DNA from: TMP-24 sp046348855
Lineage (GTDB): Bacteria > Pseudomonadota > Alphaproteobacteria > Rhodobacterales > Rhodobacteraceae
Direction: 5' to 3'
DNA length: 64,000 bases
Assembly: GCA_046348855.1 (NCBI GenBank)
Contig: JAXMDK010000005.1
Span: 1-64,000 of the forward strand
Every line of letters begins with the position of its first letter. The stretch's first letter is position 1. Both the position numbers and the translations under genes were made by a program. Shown here piece after piece: positions 18,079 through 26,113 of this stretch. The notes beneath the pieces were generated by a model, which searched no databases, had not been told where the DNA came from, and saw only the letters and a list, made by a program, of their open reading frames with translations.

Positions 18079-18741
18079 ATGGAGACGATCCACTTCATCG
18101 CCGCCAACCTGGACATGATCGGCCAGCGGATGGTCGAGCATATCTCGATCGTGCTGGTTGCCGTCGGCATCGCCACTATCACCGCCGTGCCGATCGGCAT
18201 CGCCATCACCCAGTCGAAAAGCGTGGCCGATACGGTGCTCTATCTGGCCTCGATGATGATCACCGTCCCGTCGATCGCGCTGTTCGGGCTGATGATCCCG
18301 CTGCTGTCGCCCATCGGCCACGGCATCGGCTATGTGCCGGCGGTCATCGCGGTGATCCTCTATTCCCAGCTGCCGATCATCCGCAACACCTACACCGCCA
18401 TCACCAACATCGACCCGGTCCTGCGCGAGGCCGCGCGTGGCATGGGGATGAGCAACTGGCAAAGGCTGCGCCAGGTGGAAATTCCGCTGGCGGTTCCGGT
18501 CATCATGGCCGGCGTGCGCACTGCGGTGGTGATGAACATCGGCGTGACCGCGATTGCCGCCTATATCGGCGCCGGCGGGCTTGGCACCCTGATCGCCCGC
18601 GGCATCAGCCAGACCGACCCGCGGCAGCTGATCGCCGGCGCGCTCAGCGTTTCGCTTCTGGCCATCGTCGCGGACCTGTTCCTTGCCGGGCTGCAGCGCC
18701 TGCTGACCTCGAAGGGGATCAGGGAGGAGGCGGGCGCATGA
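18079..18741 (+). CDS. Betaine/choline-type ABC transporter permease (OpuC-like), first copy
   Basis: A 220-residue inner-membrane permease with about five membrane helices and the EAA-loop pattern REAARGMGMSNWQRLRQVEIP (residues about 117-137) that docks with the ATPase. The segment ATITAVPIGIAITQ and the loop GAGGLGTLIARGI are typical of OpuBB/OpuCB/YehY permeases for glycine betaine, choline and carnitine. The ATG at 18079 begins 61 bases after the methyltransferase stop. The stop overlaps the ATPase gene by four bases. It pairs with the second permease (19859-20605) to form the channel. Confidence 0.9.
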   Translation: METIHFIAANLDMIGQRMVEHISIVLVAVGIATITAVPIGIAITQSKSVADTVLYLASMMITVPSIALFGLMIPLLSPIGHGIGYVPAVIAVILYSQLPIIRNTYTAITNIDPVLREAARGMGMSNWQRLRQVEIPLAVPVIMAGVRTAVVMNIGVTAIAAYIGAGGLGTLIARGISQTDPRQLIAGALSVSLLAIVADLFLAGLQRLLTSKGIREEAGA

Positions 18742-19862
18742 TCCGGCTTGAAAACCTGACCAAGCATTTCGGCGAGGGCGCCAACCCGGTCGTCGCCGTC
18801 AACGATGTGACGCTGGAAGTGCCATCGGGCGAGATCTGCGTGCTGCTCGGTCCCTCGGGCTGCGGCAAGACCACGACCATGCGGATGATCAACCGGCTGA
18901 TCGAACCGACCAGCGGCAGGATCTTCATCGACGGCAAGGATGTGACCAGGGTCGATCCCATCGCGCTGCGCCGCACCGTCGGCTACGTCATCCAGCAGAT
19001 CGGCCTCTTCCCGCACAAGACGGTCGAGGACAACATCTGCGTGGTGCCGGACCTCCTGGGCTGGGAACGCGGCCGGTCACGGGCGCGGGCGCGCGAGCTG
19101 CTGGAACTGGTGGGATTGCAGCCCGACCTGTTCCTCAGGCGCTATCCCAAGGAGCTGTCGGGCGGCCAGCAGCAGCGCGTCGGCGTCCTTCGGGCACTGG
19201 CCGCCGACCCGCCGTTGATGCTGATGGACGAACCCTTCGGCGCCATCGACCCGATCAACCGCGAGGTCATTCAGGACGAATTCCTGAAGATGCAGCGCGA
19301 ATTGCGCAAGACCATCATCTTCGTGTCGCACGACCTGGACGAGGCGGTGAAGATGGCCGACAAGATCGCCATCTTCCGCGGCGGCCGGCTGGAACAGTTC
19401 GCCACGCCCAACGACCTGCTGGCCAATCCCTGCAACACCTTCGTCGAAAGCTTCCTCGGCGGCGACCGCGCGCTGAAGCGCCTGCGGCTGATCCGCAGCG
19501 ACGCGGCGATGGTGGGCGATTTCGCCCGCGTCGCGCCTGAAACCCCGCTCGGCGAGGCGCGGGCGCGGATGGCGGCGCAGGACGACCCGGCGGCCATCGT
19601 CGTGGACCGCGACGGCAAACCCCTGGGCGTCCTGAGGCGCGACGAGGCCGGCACCGGCGACGGCACGGTCGCCATGGCCTTCCGCGCCGACCCCGTCGCC
19701 GTGCCCGCCGCGACCGACCTGCGCATCGCGGTTTCGCTGATGCTGACCCACGACCTGCCGGCGCTGGCCTGTGTCGACGGCGAGGGCAAGGCCGTGGGCA
19801 TGCTGACCTACCGCTCCATCGTCGCCACCCTGCGCGCCCGCGGGCCGGAGGCCGGGCGATGA
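18738..19862 (+). CDS. Betaine/choline-type ABC transporter ATP-binding protein with CBS domains
   Basis: A 374-residue ATPase. Walker A is GPSGCGKTT (about residues 38-46), the Q loop is YVIQQIGLFP, the signature is LSGGQQQR (about 137-144), Walker B is LMLMDEPFGAIDP, and the switch histidine is in FVSHDLDEA. From about residue 255 to the end there is a CBS-domain pair (GDFARVAPETPLGEARARM; LRIAVSLMLTHDLPALAC). OpuA/OpuCA-type ATPases use such pairs to sense ionic strength, so uptake may be osmotically gated. Four-base overlaps at both ends tie it to the two permeases. Confidence 0.93.
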   Translation: MIRLENLTKHFGEGANPVVAVNDVTLEVPSGEICVLLGPSGCGKTTTMRMINRLIEPTSGRIFIDGKDVTRVDPIALRRTVGYVIQQIGLFPHKTVEDNICVVPDLLGWERGRSRARARELLELVGLQPDLFLRRYPKELSGGQQQRVGVLRALAADPPLMLMDEPFGAIDPINREVIQDEFLKMQRELRKTIIFVSHDLDEAVKMADKIAIFRGGRLEQFATPNDLLANPCNTFVESFLGGDRALKRLRLIRSDAAMVGDFARVAPETPLGEARARMAAQDDPAAIVVDRDGKPLGVLRRDEAGTGDGTVAMAFRADPVAVPAATDLRIAVSLMLTHDLPALACVDGEGKAVGMLTYRSIVATLRARGPEAGR

Positions 19863-20605
19863 GCGCGACGGACACCGCCCGCGCGACCGGTGCCGCCCGG
19901 ATCGCCCCGGTCCTTGTCGGGGCCGCCGTGCTGGTGGTGGCCTGGTGGCTCTGGTCCTCGGGCATGGCCGGCGAGATCATGGCCTACAGGGACGACATCG
20001 CCTATCTGAGCGTGCAGCACGTTGAACTGGTGGCCTGGGGGGGCGCGCTCTCGATCCTGGTCGCGGTGCCGATCGGCATCCTCCTGTCGCGCCCTTCGAT
20101 GCGGCGAGCGGCCGATGCGATCATGCAGGTCTTCAACATCCTTGGCACCGTGCCGACGCTGGCCAAGCTGGCGCTGTGCATGTCGCTTCTCGGCATCGGG
20201 ACCGTGCCGGCGATCTTCGGGCTGTGGACGGCGACCCTGCTGCCCATCGTGCACAACACCTATTCGGGCATCAAGGCGGTGCCCCCGCACCTGATCGAGG
20301 CCGCCACCGGCATGGGCATGACCCCGCGCCAGGTGCTGTGGCGGGTCGAGTTTCCCAACGCGCTCTACGTCATCTTCGGCGGGATCCGCACCGCGATGGC
20401 GATCTGCATCGGCTCGGCGCCGCTGGTCTTCCTGATCGGGGCCGGCGGTCTGGGCGAGCTGATCTTCACCGGCATCGCGCTGGACGAACTGCCGATGATG
20501 CTGGCCGGCGCGATCCCCACCGCGCTGCTGGCGGTCGGCGTCGATTTCCTGCTTGGCCAGGCCCAGTACCACCTGATCCCGCGCGGGATCAACCCGTTGA
20601 GATAA
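19859..20605 (+). CDS. Betaine/choline-type ABC transporter permease, second copy
   Basis: A 248-residue permease homologous to the one at 18079-18741 but with an extra N-terminal membrane helix (VLVGAAVLVVAWWLWSSG, about residues 19-36). The EAA loop reads IEAATGMGMTPRQVLWRVEFP. A GAGGLGELIFTGIAL segment matches the family. Two different permeases plus one ATPase and one binding protein is the standard OpuC/OsmF/Yeh layout. Its ATG overlaps the ATPase stop. Confidence 0.9.
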   Translation: MSATDTARATGAARIAPVLVGAAVLVVAWWLWSSGMAGEIMAYRDDIAYLSVQHVELVAWGGALSILVAVPIGILLSRPSMRRAADAIMQVFNILGTVPTLAKLALCMSLLGIGTVPAIFGLWTATLLPIVHNTYSGIKAVPPHLIEAATGMGMTPRQVLWRVEFPNALYVIFGGIRTAMAICIGSAPLVFLIGAGGLGELIFTGIALDELPMMLAGAIPTALLAVGVDFLLGQAQYHLIPRGINPLR

Positions 20606-20632
20606 CATCGGAAAACAGAAGGAGGAAGACCA

Positions 20633-21526
20633 ATGAACTTCATGTCGAAACTGGCGAAAGGCCTCTTGTCCACGGCGCTGGCGCTGGCCGTCGCCGCCCC
20701 GGCCCTGGCCGACGGAAAGATCACCGTCGGCGGCAAGGGCTTCACCGAACAGTTGATCATCGCCGAGATGACCAAGCAGCTTCTGGAAAAGCACGGCTAT
20801 ACCGTCGACAAGAAGGACGGCATGGGCACCAAGATCGTCCGCGCCGCGCTGGAGAACGGCGAGGTCGATCTCTACTGGGAATATACCGGCACCTCGCTGA
20901 TCACCTTCAACAAGGTGACCGACCGCCTGTCGCCCGAGGAAACCTACGAGCGCGTCAAGCAGATGGACGGCGAGAAGGGGCTGGTCTGGCTGGCGCCCTC
21001 GAAGGCCAACAACACCTATGCCTTCGTCGTCCGCCCGGGCAATCCCAAGACCGACAACCTCAACACCCTCTCGGACCTGGCGGCAGCCTACCGCGATGGC
21101 GTCGAGATCACGATGGGCACGACCGCCGAATTCCCCAAGCGCCCGGACGGGCTGATCGGCCTGGAAAAGGCCTACGAGTTCGAGGCCGGCCGCGCCAACG
21201 TCCGCCCGATGGACCTCGGCCTGACCTATCCGGCGCTCGCCAACGGCGACCTCGACACCATCTCGGCCCAGGCGACCGATGGCCAGATCGCCGCGCTGAA
21301 GCTGCGTGTCCTGGAGGATGACAAGCACTTCTTCCCGAACTATGCGCTGACGCCGGTGGTGCGCAAGGACGTGCTGGACCAGCACCCCGACCTCAAGGAC
21401 ACGCTGGAGGCGGTGTCGACGAAGCTCGACGACGCCACCATGCAGCGGCTGAACAGCGAGGTCGACGTCGACAAGAAGACGGTCGAGACCGTCGCCGCCG
21501 ACTACCTGACCTCCATCGGCATGTGA
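20633..21526 (+). CDS. Glycine betaine/choline-type periplasmic substrate-binding protein
   Basis: A 297-residue OpuAC/OpuCC/OsmF-type binding protein. Residues 1 to about 27 form a cleavable signal peptide (ALALAVAAPALADGK) with no lipobox cysteine, so it is a free periplasmic protein. The mature start VGGKGFTEQLIIAEM and the VDLYWEYTGTSLI motif are classical for the family; the aromatic residues in the latter belong to the ligand region. An AGGAGGAAG site precedes the start. Which amine is bound cannot be told by eye, and the downstream enzymes suggest a cyclic or hydroxylated betaine rather than simple osmoprotectant uptake (inference). Confidence 0.92.
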   Translation: MNFMSKLAKGLLSTALALAVAAPALADGKITVGGKGFTEQLIIAEMTKQLLEKHGYTVDKKDGMGTKIVRAALENGEVDLYWEYTGTSLITFNKVTDRLSPEETYERVKQMDGEKGLVWLAPSKANNTYAFVVRPGNPKTDNLNTLSDLAAAYRDGVEITMGTTAEFPKRPDGLIGLEKAYEFEAGRANVRPMDLGLTYPALANGDLDTISAQATDGQIAALKLRVLEDDKHFFPNYALTPVVRKDVLDQHPDLKDTLEAVSTKLDDATMQRLNSEVDVDKKTVETVAADYLTSIGM

Positions 21527-21600
21527 TGCCGCCCGTCCGGGGCCCGTCGCACGGGCCCCGGATCTCCGACACAAGGCCCCGGCCAAGGAATCCTTCGACA

Positions 21601-22722
21601 ATGGTCAAGATAACTGACGTTCGCGTTCGCCCGCTGGTCCTGCCGCTCCGGCAGCCCTACCACTGGTCCTACGGCATTCGCGAGACCTTCGCGGTCAACC
21701 TGATCGAGATCCACACCGACCACGGCGCCGTCGGCATCGGCGAATGCACCGTGGCGCCCGACCAGACCGGCACTGCCGCGATCCTGCGCCGGCTGGGCGC
21801 CCACCTTGTCGGCCAGTCGCCTTATGATGCCGCCCCGCTGATCGCGCGGATGTTCCATCAGGAATACCTCGGCCACGGCGCGAACTACATGCGCGCCTCC
21901 AACCAGATGTTTTCCGGCATCGACATGGCGCTGTGGGATTTGCAGGGCAAGCTGGCCGGCCTGCCGGTGCACAAGCTGCTGGGTGGCGCGCATCGCAGGA
22001 AGGTGGGCTATTTCTACTTCCTCCAGGGCGAGACGGCCGAGGAACTGGCCCGCGACGCGGCCCAGGGCCATGCCAGCGGCGAGCGGGTGTTCTACCTCAA
22101 GGTCGGCCGCGGCCAGGAGATCGATCTTGAAATCACCGCCGCCGTCCGCCGCGAGATCGGCAATGCCCGCCTGCGTCTGGACGCCAACGAGGGCTGGAGC
22201 GTCGTCGACGCCATCAACATGTGCAAGAAGCTGGAAAGATACGACATCGAGTTCATCGAGCAGCCGACCGTGAACTGGAGCATCGCGGCGATGGCGCAGG
22301 TGCGGGCCTCGGTCGGCATCCCCATCGTCGCCGACCAGGCGGCCTTCACCCTTTACGACGTCTATGAGATCTGCCGGCAGAAGGCGGCCGACATGATCTG
22401 CATCGGCCCGCGCGAGATCGGCGGCATCCAGCCGATGCTGAAGGTGGCGGCGGTGGCGGAATCCGCCGGGCTGAAGATCTGCATCCACTCCTCGTTCACC
22501 ACCGGCATCACCACCTGCGCCGAACATCACATCGGCCTGGCCATCCCGAACCTCGACGACGGCAACCAGATCATGTGGCAACTGGTGCAGAAGGACATCG
22601 TGAAGTCGCCCGGGCTCGCCCCCGCCAACGGCTGGCTGGAAGCCTTCCAGGGCCCGGGCCTCGGCTTCGAGCTGGACCCCGATCTGGTCGCGGAAGGCGA
22701 ACGCCGGTATTCCGAACGATGA
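21601..22722 (+). CDS. Enolase-superfamily (mandelate racemase/muconate lactonizing) enzyme
   Basis: A 373-residue protein with an N-terminal capping domain and a C-terminal barrel. The three metal-binding carboxylates are D194 (LRLDANEGW), E220 (FIEQP) and D245 (IVADQ). A lysine is present at 167 in the barrel strand FYLKVG, but the first lysine of the usual KxK pair is Y165. The lysine expected at the end of the sixth strand is G269 (MICIGPREIGG). A histidine, H296 (ICIHSSF), sits near the seventh strand. The acid/base set therefore differs from dipeptide epimerases and from hydroxyproline-betaine epimerase. Racemase, epimerase or dehydratase roles are all open. It lies between the betaine importer and an Ldh2-type reductase, with its stop overlapping the latter. 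Confidence 0.88.
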   Translation: MVKITDVRVRPLVLPLRQPYHWSYGIRETFAVNLIEIHTDHGAVGIGECTVAPDQTGTAAILRRLGAHLVGQSPYDAAPLIARMFHQEYLGHGANYMRASNQMFSGIDMALWDLQGKLAGLPVHKLLGGAHRRKVGYFYFLQGETAEELARDAAQGHASGERVFYLKVGRGQEIDLEITAAVRREIGNARLRLDANEGWSVVDAINMCKKLERYDIEFIEQPTVNWSIAAMAQVRASVGIPIVADQAAFTLYDVYEICRQKAADMICIGPREIGGIQPMLKVAAVAESAGLKICIHSSFTTGITTCAEHHIGLAIPNLDDGNQIMWQLVQKDIVKSPGLAPANGWLEAFQGPGLGFELDPDLVAEGERRYSER

Positions 22723-23705
22723 GCCCGGCGATCAGGGTCACGCCCGCCGAGATCGAGCGGGCGGTGCATGACGCCCTGATCGCCCACGGCGCCACCGAGG
22801 CCAACGCGGCCCCGGTGGCTTCTGCCATCGCGCTGGCCGAAGCCGGGGGTAACCGCGTCTGCGGCCTTTTCTACGCGCCGGTCTTCTGCGAACAGATGCG
22901 TCTGGGCAAGGTCGATGGCCGGGCGGTGCCTTTGGTCGAACGGCGTGACGGCGCGGTTCTGGTCGATGCCGCCTCGGGCTTTGCCCATCCGGCCATCGAC
23001 GCCGGCCTGCCGCATCTGGTCAGGGCCGCGCACGACCACGGCATCGCCGCGATGGCGGTGCGCCGGTCCTACAACGCGCTGGCGCTCGGGCGGCATGTGC
23101 TGCCGCTGGCCGAAAGCGGCCTGATCGGCCTGTGCCTGTCGAACGCGCCGGCCTCGGTCGCGCCGCCGGGCGCGCGCCGGCCGCTCTTCGGCACCAATCC
23201 CCTGGCCTTCGCCGCCCCGGTCGCCGGCGGCCCGCCGATCCTGATCGACCAGAGCCTGAGCGCCGTCACCAAGACCGAGATGATCCTGCGCAAGGGCCGG
23301 GGCGAGGCGATCCCCCCCGGCTGGGCGCAGGACCGCGAAGGCCGGCCGACCACCGACCCCGCCACCGGCCTCGAGGGCTCGCTCCTGCCGGCGGGAGGGC
23401 AGAAGGGCGCCAACCTGTCGCTGATCGTCGAGATCCTCGCCGCCGCGCTGACCGGCGCGCGGCTGAGCATCGAGGCCAGCGGATTCTCCAACAGCGAAGG
23501 CGGCCCGCCGCATGTCGGCCAGTTCCTCCTGGCCATCGACCCCGGCCATTTCGCCGGAAACCGCGTCGCTGCCGCAATTGCCGATCTGGCCAAGGGCTTC
23601 GACGAGGCCGGCGCCCGCCTGCCCGGCCGCAACCGCAAGCCCCCCGCCCCGGTCGAGGTCGACGCCGACCTCTGGGCGCGCGTCCGGTCGCTGGCGCAGG
23701 GCTGA
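22719..23705 (+). CDS. Ldh2/malate-lactate dehydrogenase family oxidoreductase
   Basis: A 328-residue NAD(P)-dependent oxidoreductase of the Ldh2 fold, which includes malate, lactate and ureidoglycolate dehydrogenases and delta1-pyrroline-2-carboxylate/piperideine-2-carboxylate reductases. Seen: HGIAAMAVRRSYNALALG in the active-site region, LFGTNPLAFAAPV (the fold's conserved GTNP motif), and GGQKGANLSLIVEIL near residues 230-245 in the nucleotide region. The start at 22719 overlaps the preceding stop (ATGA). In this operon a reductase for a cyclic imine made from a proline-like betaine would be logical (inference). It is the last gene of the plus-strand arm. Confidence 0.87.
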   Translation: MSPAIRVTPAEIERAVHDALIAHGATEANAAPVASAIALAEAGGNRVCGLFYAPVFCEQMRLGKVDGRAVPLVERRDGAVLVDAASGFAHPAIDAGLPHLVRAAHDHGIAAMAVRRSYNALALGRHVLPLAESGLIGLCLSNAPASVAPPGARRPLFGTNPLAFAAPVAGGPPILIDQSLSAVTKTEMILRKGRGEAIPPGWAQDREGRPTTDPATGLEGSLLPAGGQKGANLSLIVEILAAALTGARLSIEASGFSNSEGGPPHVGQFLLAIDPGHFAGNRVAAAIADLAKGFDEAGARLPGRNRKPPAPVEVDADLWARVRSLAQG

Positions 23706-23796
23706 CGGGGCCGAACAAGGCGGCACATGCTTCGCCCGGATTAGGAATCTCTTAGCCCCGCGGCCCTAGGGTTGGCTCGGGGAAAAGGGGTGTGTG

Positions 23797-24168
23797 ATGC
23801 GAGAAAGCGAAATGCCGGCGCTGGCGGCCTTTCTGGTCGAGGATGTCATCCTGGCGCTGGGGAACCTGCGCGGCTTGCTGGACTGGCTGGCGGCAGAGGC
23901 GCCGGATGCCGCGCGGATGCAGGGCGGCTTGCAGCGGATCGCCTGGCAACTCGACCTGATCGAGGACCGGGCGCGAACGATCTGGCGCGGGCTTGCCGAT
24001 CCTTTCGGCTCCGGTCCGCCGGTGCCGGGGACGGCCCCGCCCGAACCCGCCGGCCCGACCTTGATGCAGGTCCTGCAGGACGCGCTGGCCCTGGAGGACG
24101 ACGGGGCCACGCCGCCCGACCCGACCATGTTCCGCAGCCGCCGGAACCGGGCTCAGGCGGCCCGGTGA
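23797..24168 (+). CDS. Hypothetical protein
   Basis: A 123-residue protein that I do not recognise. It is mostly helical in appearance for the first 70 residues (FLVEDVILALGNLRGLLDWL; RIAWQLDLIEDRARTIW), then proline-rich, with a second short helix (LMQVLQDALALEDD). There is no signal peptide or membrane segment. A purine-rich GGAAAAGGGG stretch precedes the ATG, and a GTG one codon earlier is an alternative. Its 3' end overlaps the 3' end of the convergent Hint-domain gene by 16 bases. Confidence 0.6.
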   Translation: MRESEMPALAAFLVEDVILALGNLRGLLDWLAAEAPDAARMQGGLQRIAWQLDLIEDRARTIWRGLADPFGSGPPVPGTAPPEPAGPTLMQVLQDALALEDDGATPPDPTMFRSRRNRAQAAR

Positions 24169-24773
24169 AAGGCGGCCACCCCTTGGCCGTCGATCAGTTC
24201 CAGCATGGCCCGCACCCGCGCCCCCTCCAGCGACGGCAGCTGCGCGTCGAGATCGCCCGCGCCGCCCTCCGCAGCCCCCAGGACCAGCGCGCCGGAATTC
24301 ACGAACACCAGCTCCTGCCCGGCAAAGGCCAGCCCGACCAGCGCCGTCGGGTGGTTCAACCGGCAAAGTTCCGTGCCGCGAAAGCCGACCAGATCTCGGG
24401 CCGCAACCAGAACCCCCGCCGCATCCAGAACCTCCTCGGCGATGCGCGACGCAACCATCACCCGCTGCCCCGCCGCCAGCCACAGATCGGCGCAATTGTC
24501 GAGCGCGCCGCCCGGCACCCGCACCAGATCGGCGCCACCAGCCGGCCACAGCCGGCTGCGCGTCACCCGGGTGATTTCGGCCAGCCCGCCATCCCGGGTC
24601 TGGACCCGGTCGCCACGGGCAAGGGTCCCGGCAGCGCGCCAGCCGTCGGCGGTCTCGACCAGCGTCGCGGCCAGCATCCCGGTTTCCGGCATGGCGGGCG
24701 CGATGGCCCGGCGGAAGGCCCGGTCGGCGGCGGCTTCGAATTGGCGGAAGCTGTTGGCGCGCGGCATGAACAT
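24153..24773 (-). CDS. Stand-alone Hint (hedgehog/intein-like) domain protein
   Basis: A 206-residue protein of the Hint-domain type widespread in Rhodobacteraceae. The core begins near residue 30 with GMLAATLVETADGW and LARGDRVQTRDGG (start of the Hint fold), followed by an AGQRVMVAS segment and a C-terminal half without an obvious intein-type His-Asn junction. Such proteins are often exported or linked to calcium-binding toxins, but this one carries no repeats or signal peptide. The start at 24773 has an AAGGA site upstream. The role is unknown; self-processing activity is uncertain. Confidence 0.75.
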   Translation of the reverse strand: MFMPRANSFRQFEAAADRAFRRAIAPAMPETGMLAATLVETADGWRAAGTLARGDRVQTRDGGLAEITRVTRSRLWPAGGADLVRVPGGALDNCADLWLAAGQRVMVASRIAEEVLDAAGVLVAARDLVGFRGTELCRLNHPTALVGLAFAGQELVFVNSGALVLGAAEGGAGDLDAQLPSLEGARVRAMLELIDGQGVAAFHRAA

Positions 24774-25139
24774 GGTCTGGTCCTTTCGGTCTGATGTGGG
24801 GCCGGCGGCGACCTGGCCGGCCGGCGTGATGTCTCTGCGCCAAGGAAACACCCGAAATCCGCCCGGATTTCGACGCCGCGCGGACTATTTCCGGGCACTT
24901 TTTCGCCCTGATCGTTAATCGGCGTGCGCCCCTGCCTTTGACGATCATTTCCGCCGGCGTTAACCGGAAAGGAACCAAGAACAGCCTGTAACCGGCTGGC
25001 CAGAAATGAAAATCACCGCAGAGAACTCCCCCGCGCGACTCGCCCGATGGCCAATCGCCCACTGTTTGCAGCCCTTCGCCGGCAATGCTAGGGATGGCGA
25101 CGCGAACCGCCCAACCCACCGCCCGCCGAGGTCCTGCCG
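24774..25139. other. Intergenic region between Hint gene and terC
   Basis: This 366-base region holds the divergent promoters of the Hint-domain gene and the TerC gene; no gene is seen. It contains an AT-richer core near 24890-25020 and an inverted repeat, TGATCGT at 24909-24915 with ACGATCA at 24941-24947. A second short palindromic patch surrounds GGCGTTAACCGG (24956-24967). I looked for a yybP-ykoY manganese riboswitch, often found before terC genes, and did not find its conserved core. Confidence 0.5.
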
Positions 25140-25865
25140 ATGATCGAGCTGATGTTCACGCCCGCCGTATGGGCTTCGTTCCTGACCCTGACGGTGCTGG
25201 AGATCGTCCTGGGCGTCGACAACGTGATCTTCATCTCGATCGCCGCCCAGCGCCTGCCCCCCGCGCAACGCCGCCGCGCCCGGGTGATCGGCCTGACCGG
25301 CGCGCTGGTGCTGCGCCTGCTGCTCCTGATGTCGATTTCCTTCATCATCGGGCTCGAGGAGCCGGTGGTCACGCTGCTCGGTCTTGGCATTTCCTGGCGC
25401 GACATCATCCTGATCGCCGGCGGCCTGTTCCTGATCTGGAAGGCCACGACCGAGATCTTCGCCGAGGTGGAGGGCGAGGAGCATGACGGCCGCGCGCCGG
25501 CCCATGCCTCGCTCTTCGGGGTGATCGTGCAGATCATGATTCTCGACCTGGTATTCTCGCTGGATTCGGTCATCACCGCCGTCGGCATCGCCGACCATGT
25601 CGAGGTGATGTTCGCCGCCGTCGTCGTCGCGGTCCTCATCATGATGGTAGCGGCCGAGCCGATCGCCGATTTCGTCGCCGCCCATCCGTCGACCAAGATG
25701 CTGGCGCTGGCCTTCCTGGTGATGGTCGGCATGGCGCTGGTCGCCGACGGGTTGCACCACCACATCGACCGCAGCTTCATCTATGCGGCGATGGTCTTCG
25801 GCGGCGGGGTCGAGGGGCTGAACCTCTGGCGACAGAAGCGGCGGCGCGACCGGGCGCGTCACTGA
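25140..25865 (+). CDS. TerC family integral membrane protein
   Basis: A 241-residue membrane protein of the TerC family with about seven helices. The two conserved acidic motifs are present: EIVLGVDNVIFIS (about residues 21-33) and DLVFSLDSVITAVGI (about 138-152). Family members export manganese or assist metal loading of secreted proteins, and the older link to tellurite resistance gave the name. It stands alone between the Hint gene and tRNA-Gly. The start at 25140 is the family-consistent ATG. Confidence 0.92.
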   Translation: MIELMFTPAVWASFLTLTVLEIVLGVDNVIFISIAAQRLPPAQRRRARVIGLTGALVLRLLLLMSISFIIGLEEPVVTLLGLGISWRDIILIAGGLFLIWKATTEIFAEVEGEEHDGRAPAHASLFGVIVQIMILDLVFSLDSVITAVGIADHVEVMFAAVVVAVLIMMVAAEPIADFVAAHPSTKMLALAFLVMVGMALVADGLHHHIDRSFIYAAMVFGGGVEGLNLWRQKRRRDRARH

Positions 25866-25938
25866 GATTTTGGTGCGGCCGACGATTTTCCCCTTGCGGC
25901 CCGGCAGCAGAGTTTATACATCGCCGTCACCCAAGGAC

Positions 25939-26013
25939 GCGGGCGTAGCTCAGGGGTAGAGCATAACCTTGCCAAGGTTAGGGTCGTGAGTTCGAATCTC
26001 ATCGCCCGCTCCA
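25939..26013 (+). tRNA. tRNA-Gly (anticodon GCC)
   Basis: A 75-base glycine tRNA with encoded CCA. The acceptor arms GCGGGCG (25939-25945) and CGCCCGC (26003-26009) pair, T26010 is the discriminator and CCA lies at 26011-26013. The D arm region TAGCTCAGGGGTAGAGC and T arm GTGAGTTCGAATCTCAT are normal. The anticodon GCC is at 25971-25973. Confidence 0.97.
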
Positions 26014-26113
26014 GTTTTCCGGTCCGCCCGGCCCACGGCGCGACCAGCCCCGGACAGGCTTGGCCCCTGCCCCGTTCCCCCCTATAAGACCCCCGAACCG
26101 GCAGGAGAGCGAC

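Noticed and set aside
23752..25119. 455-residue minus-strand frame spanning the Hint gene and the hypothetical gene
   Set aside because: Product is glycine/arginine-rich with no motif; it is in a different frame from the Hint gene and antisense to a better-supported gene.
25000..25139. yybP-ykoY manganese riboswitch before terC
   Set aside because: The conserved purine-rich core was looked for and is not visible.
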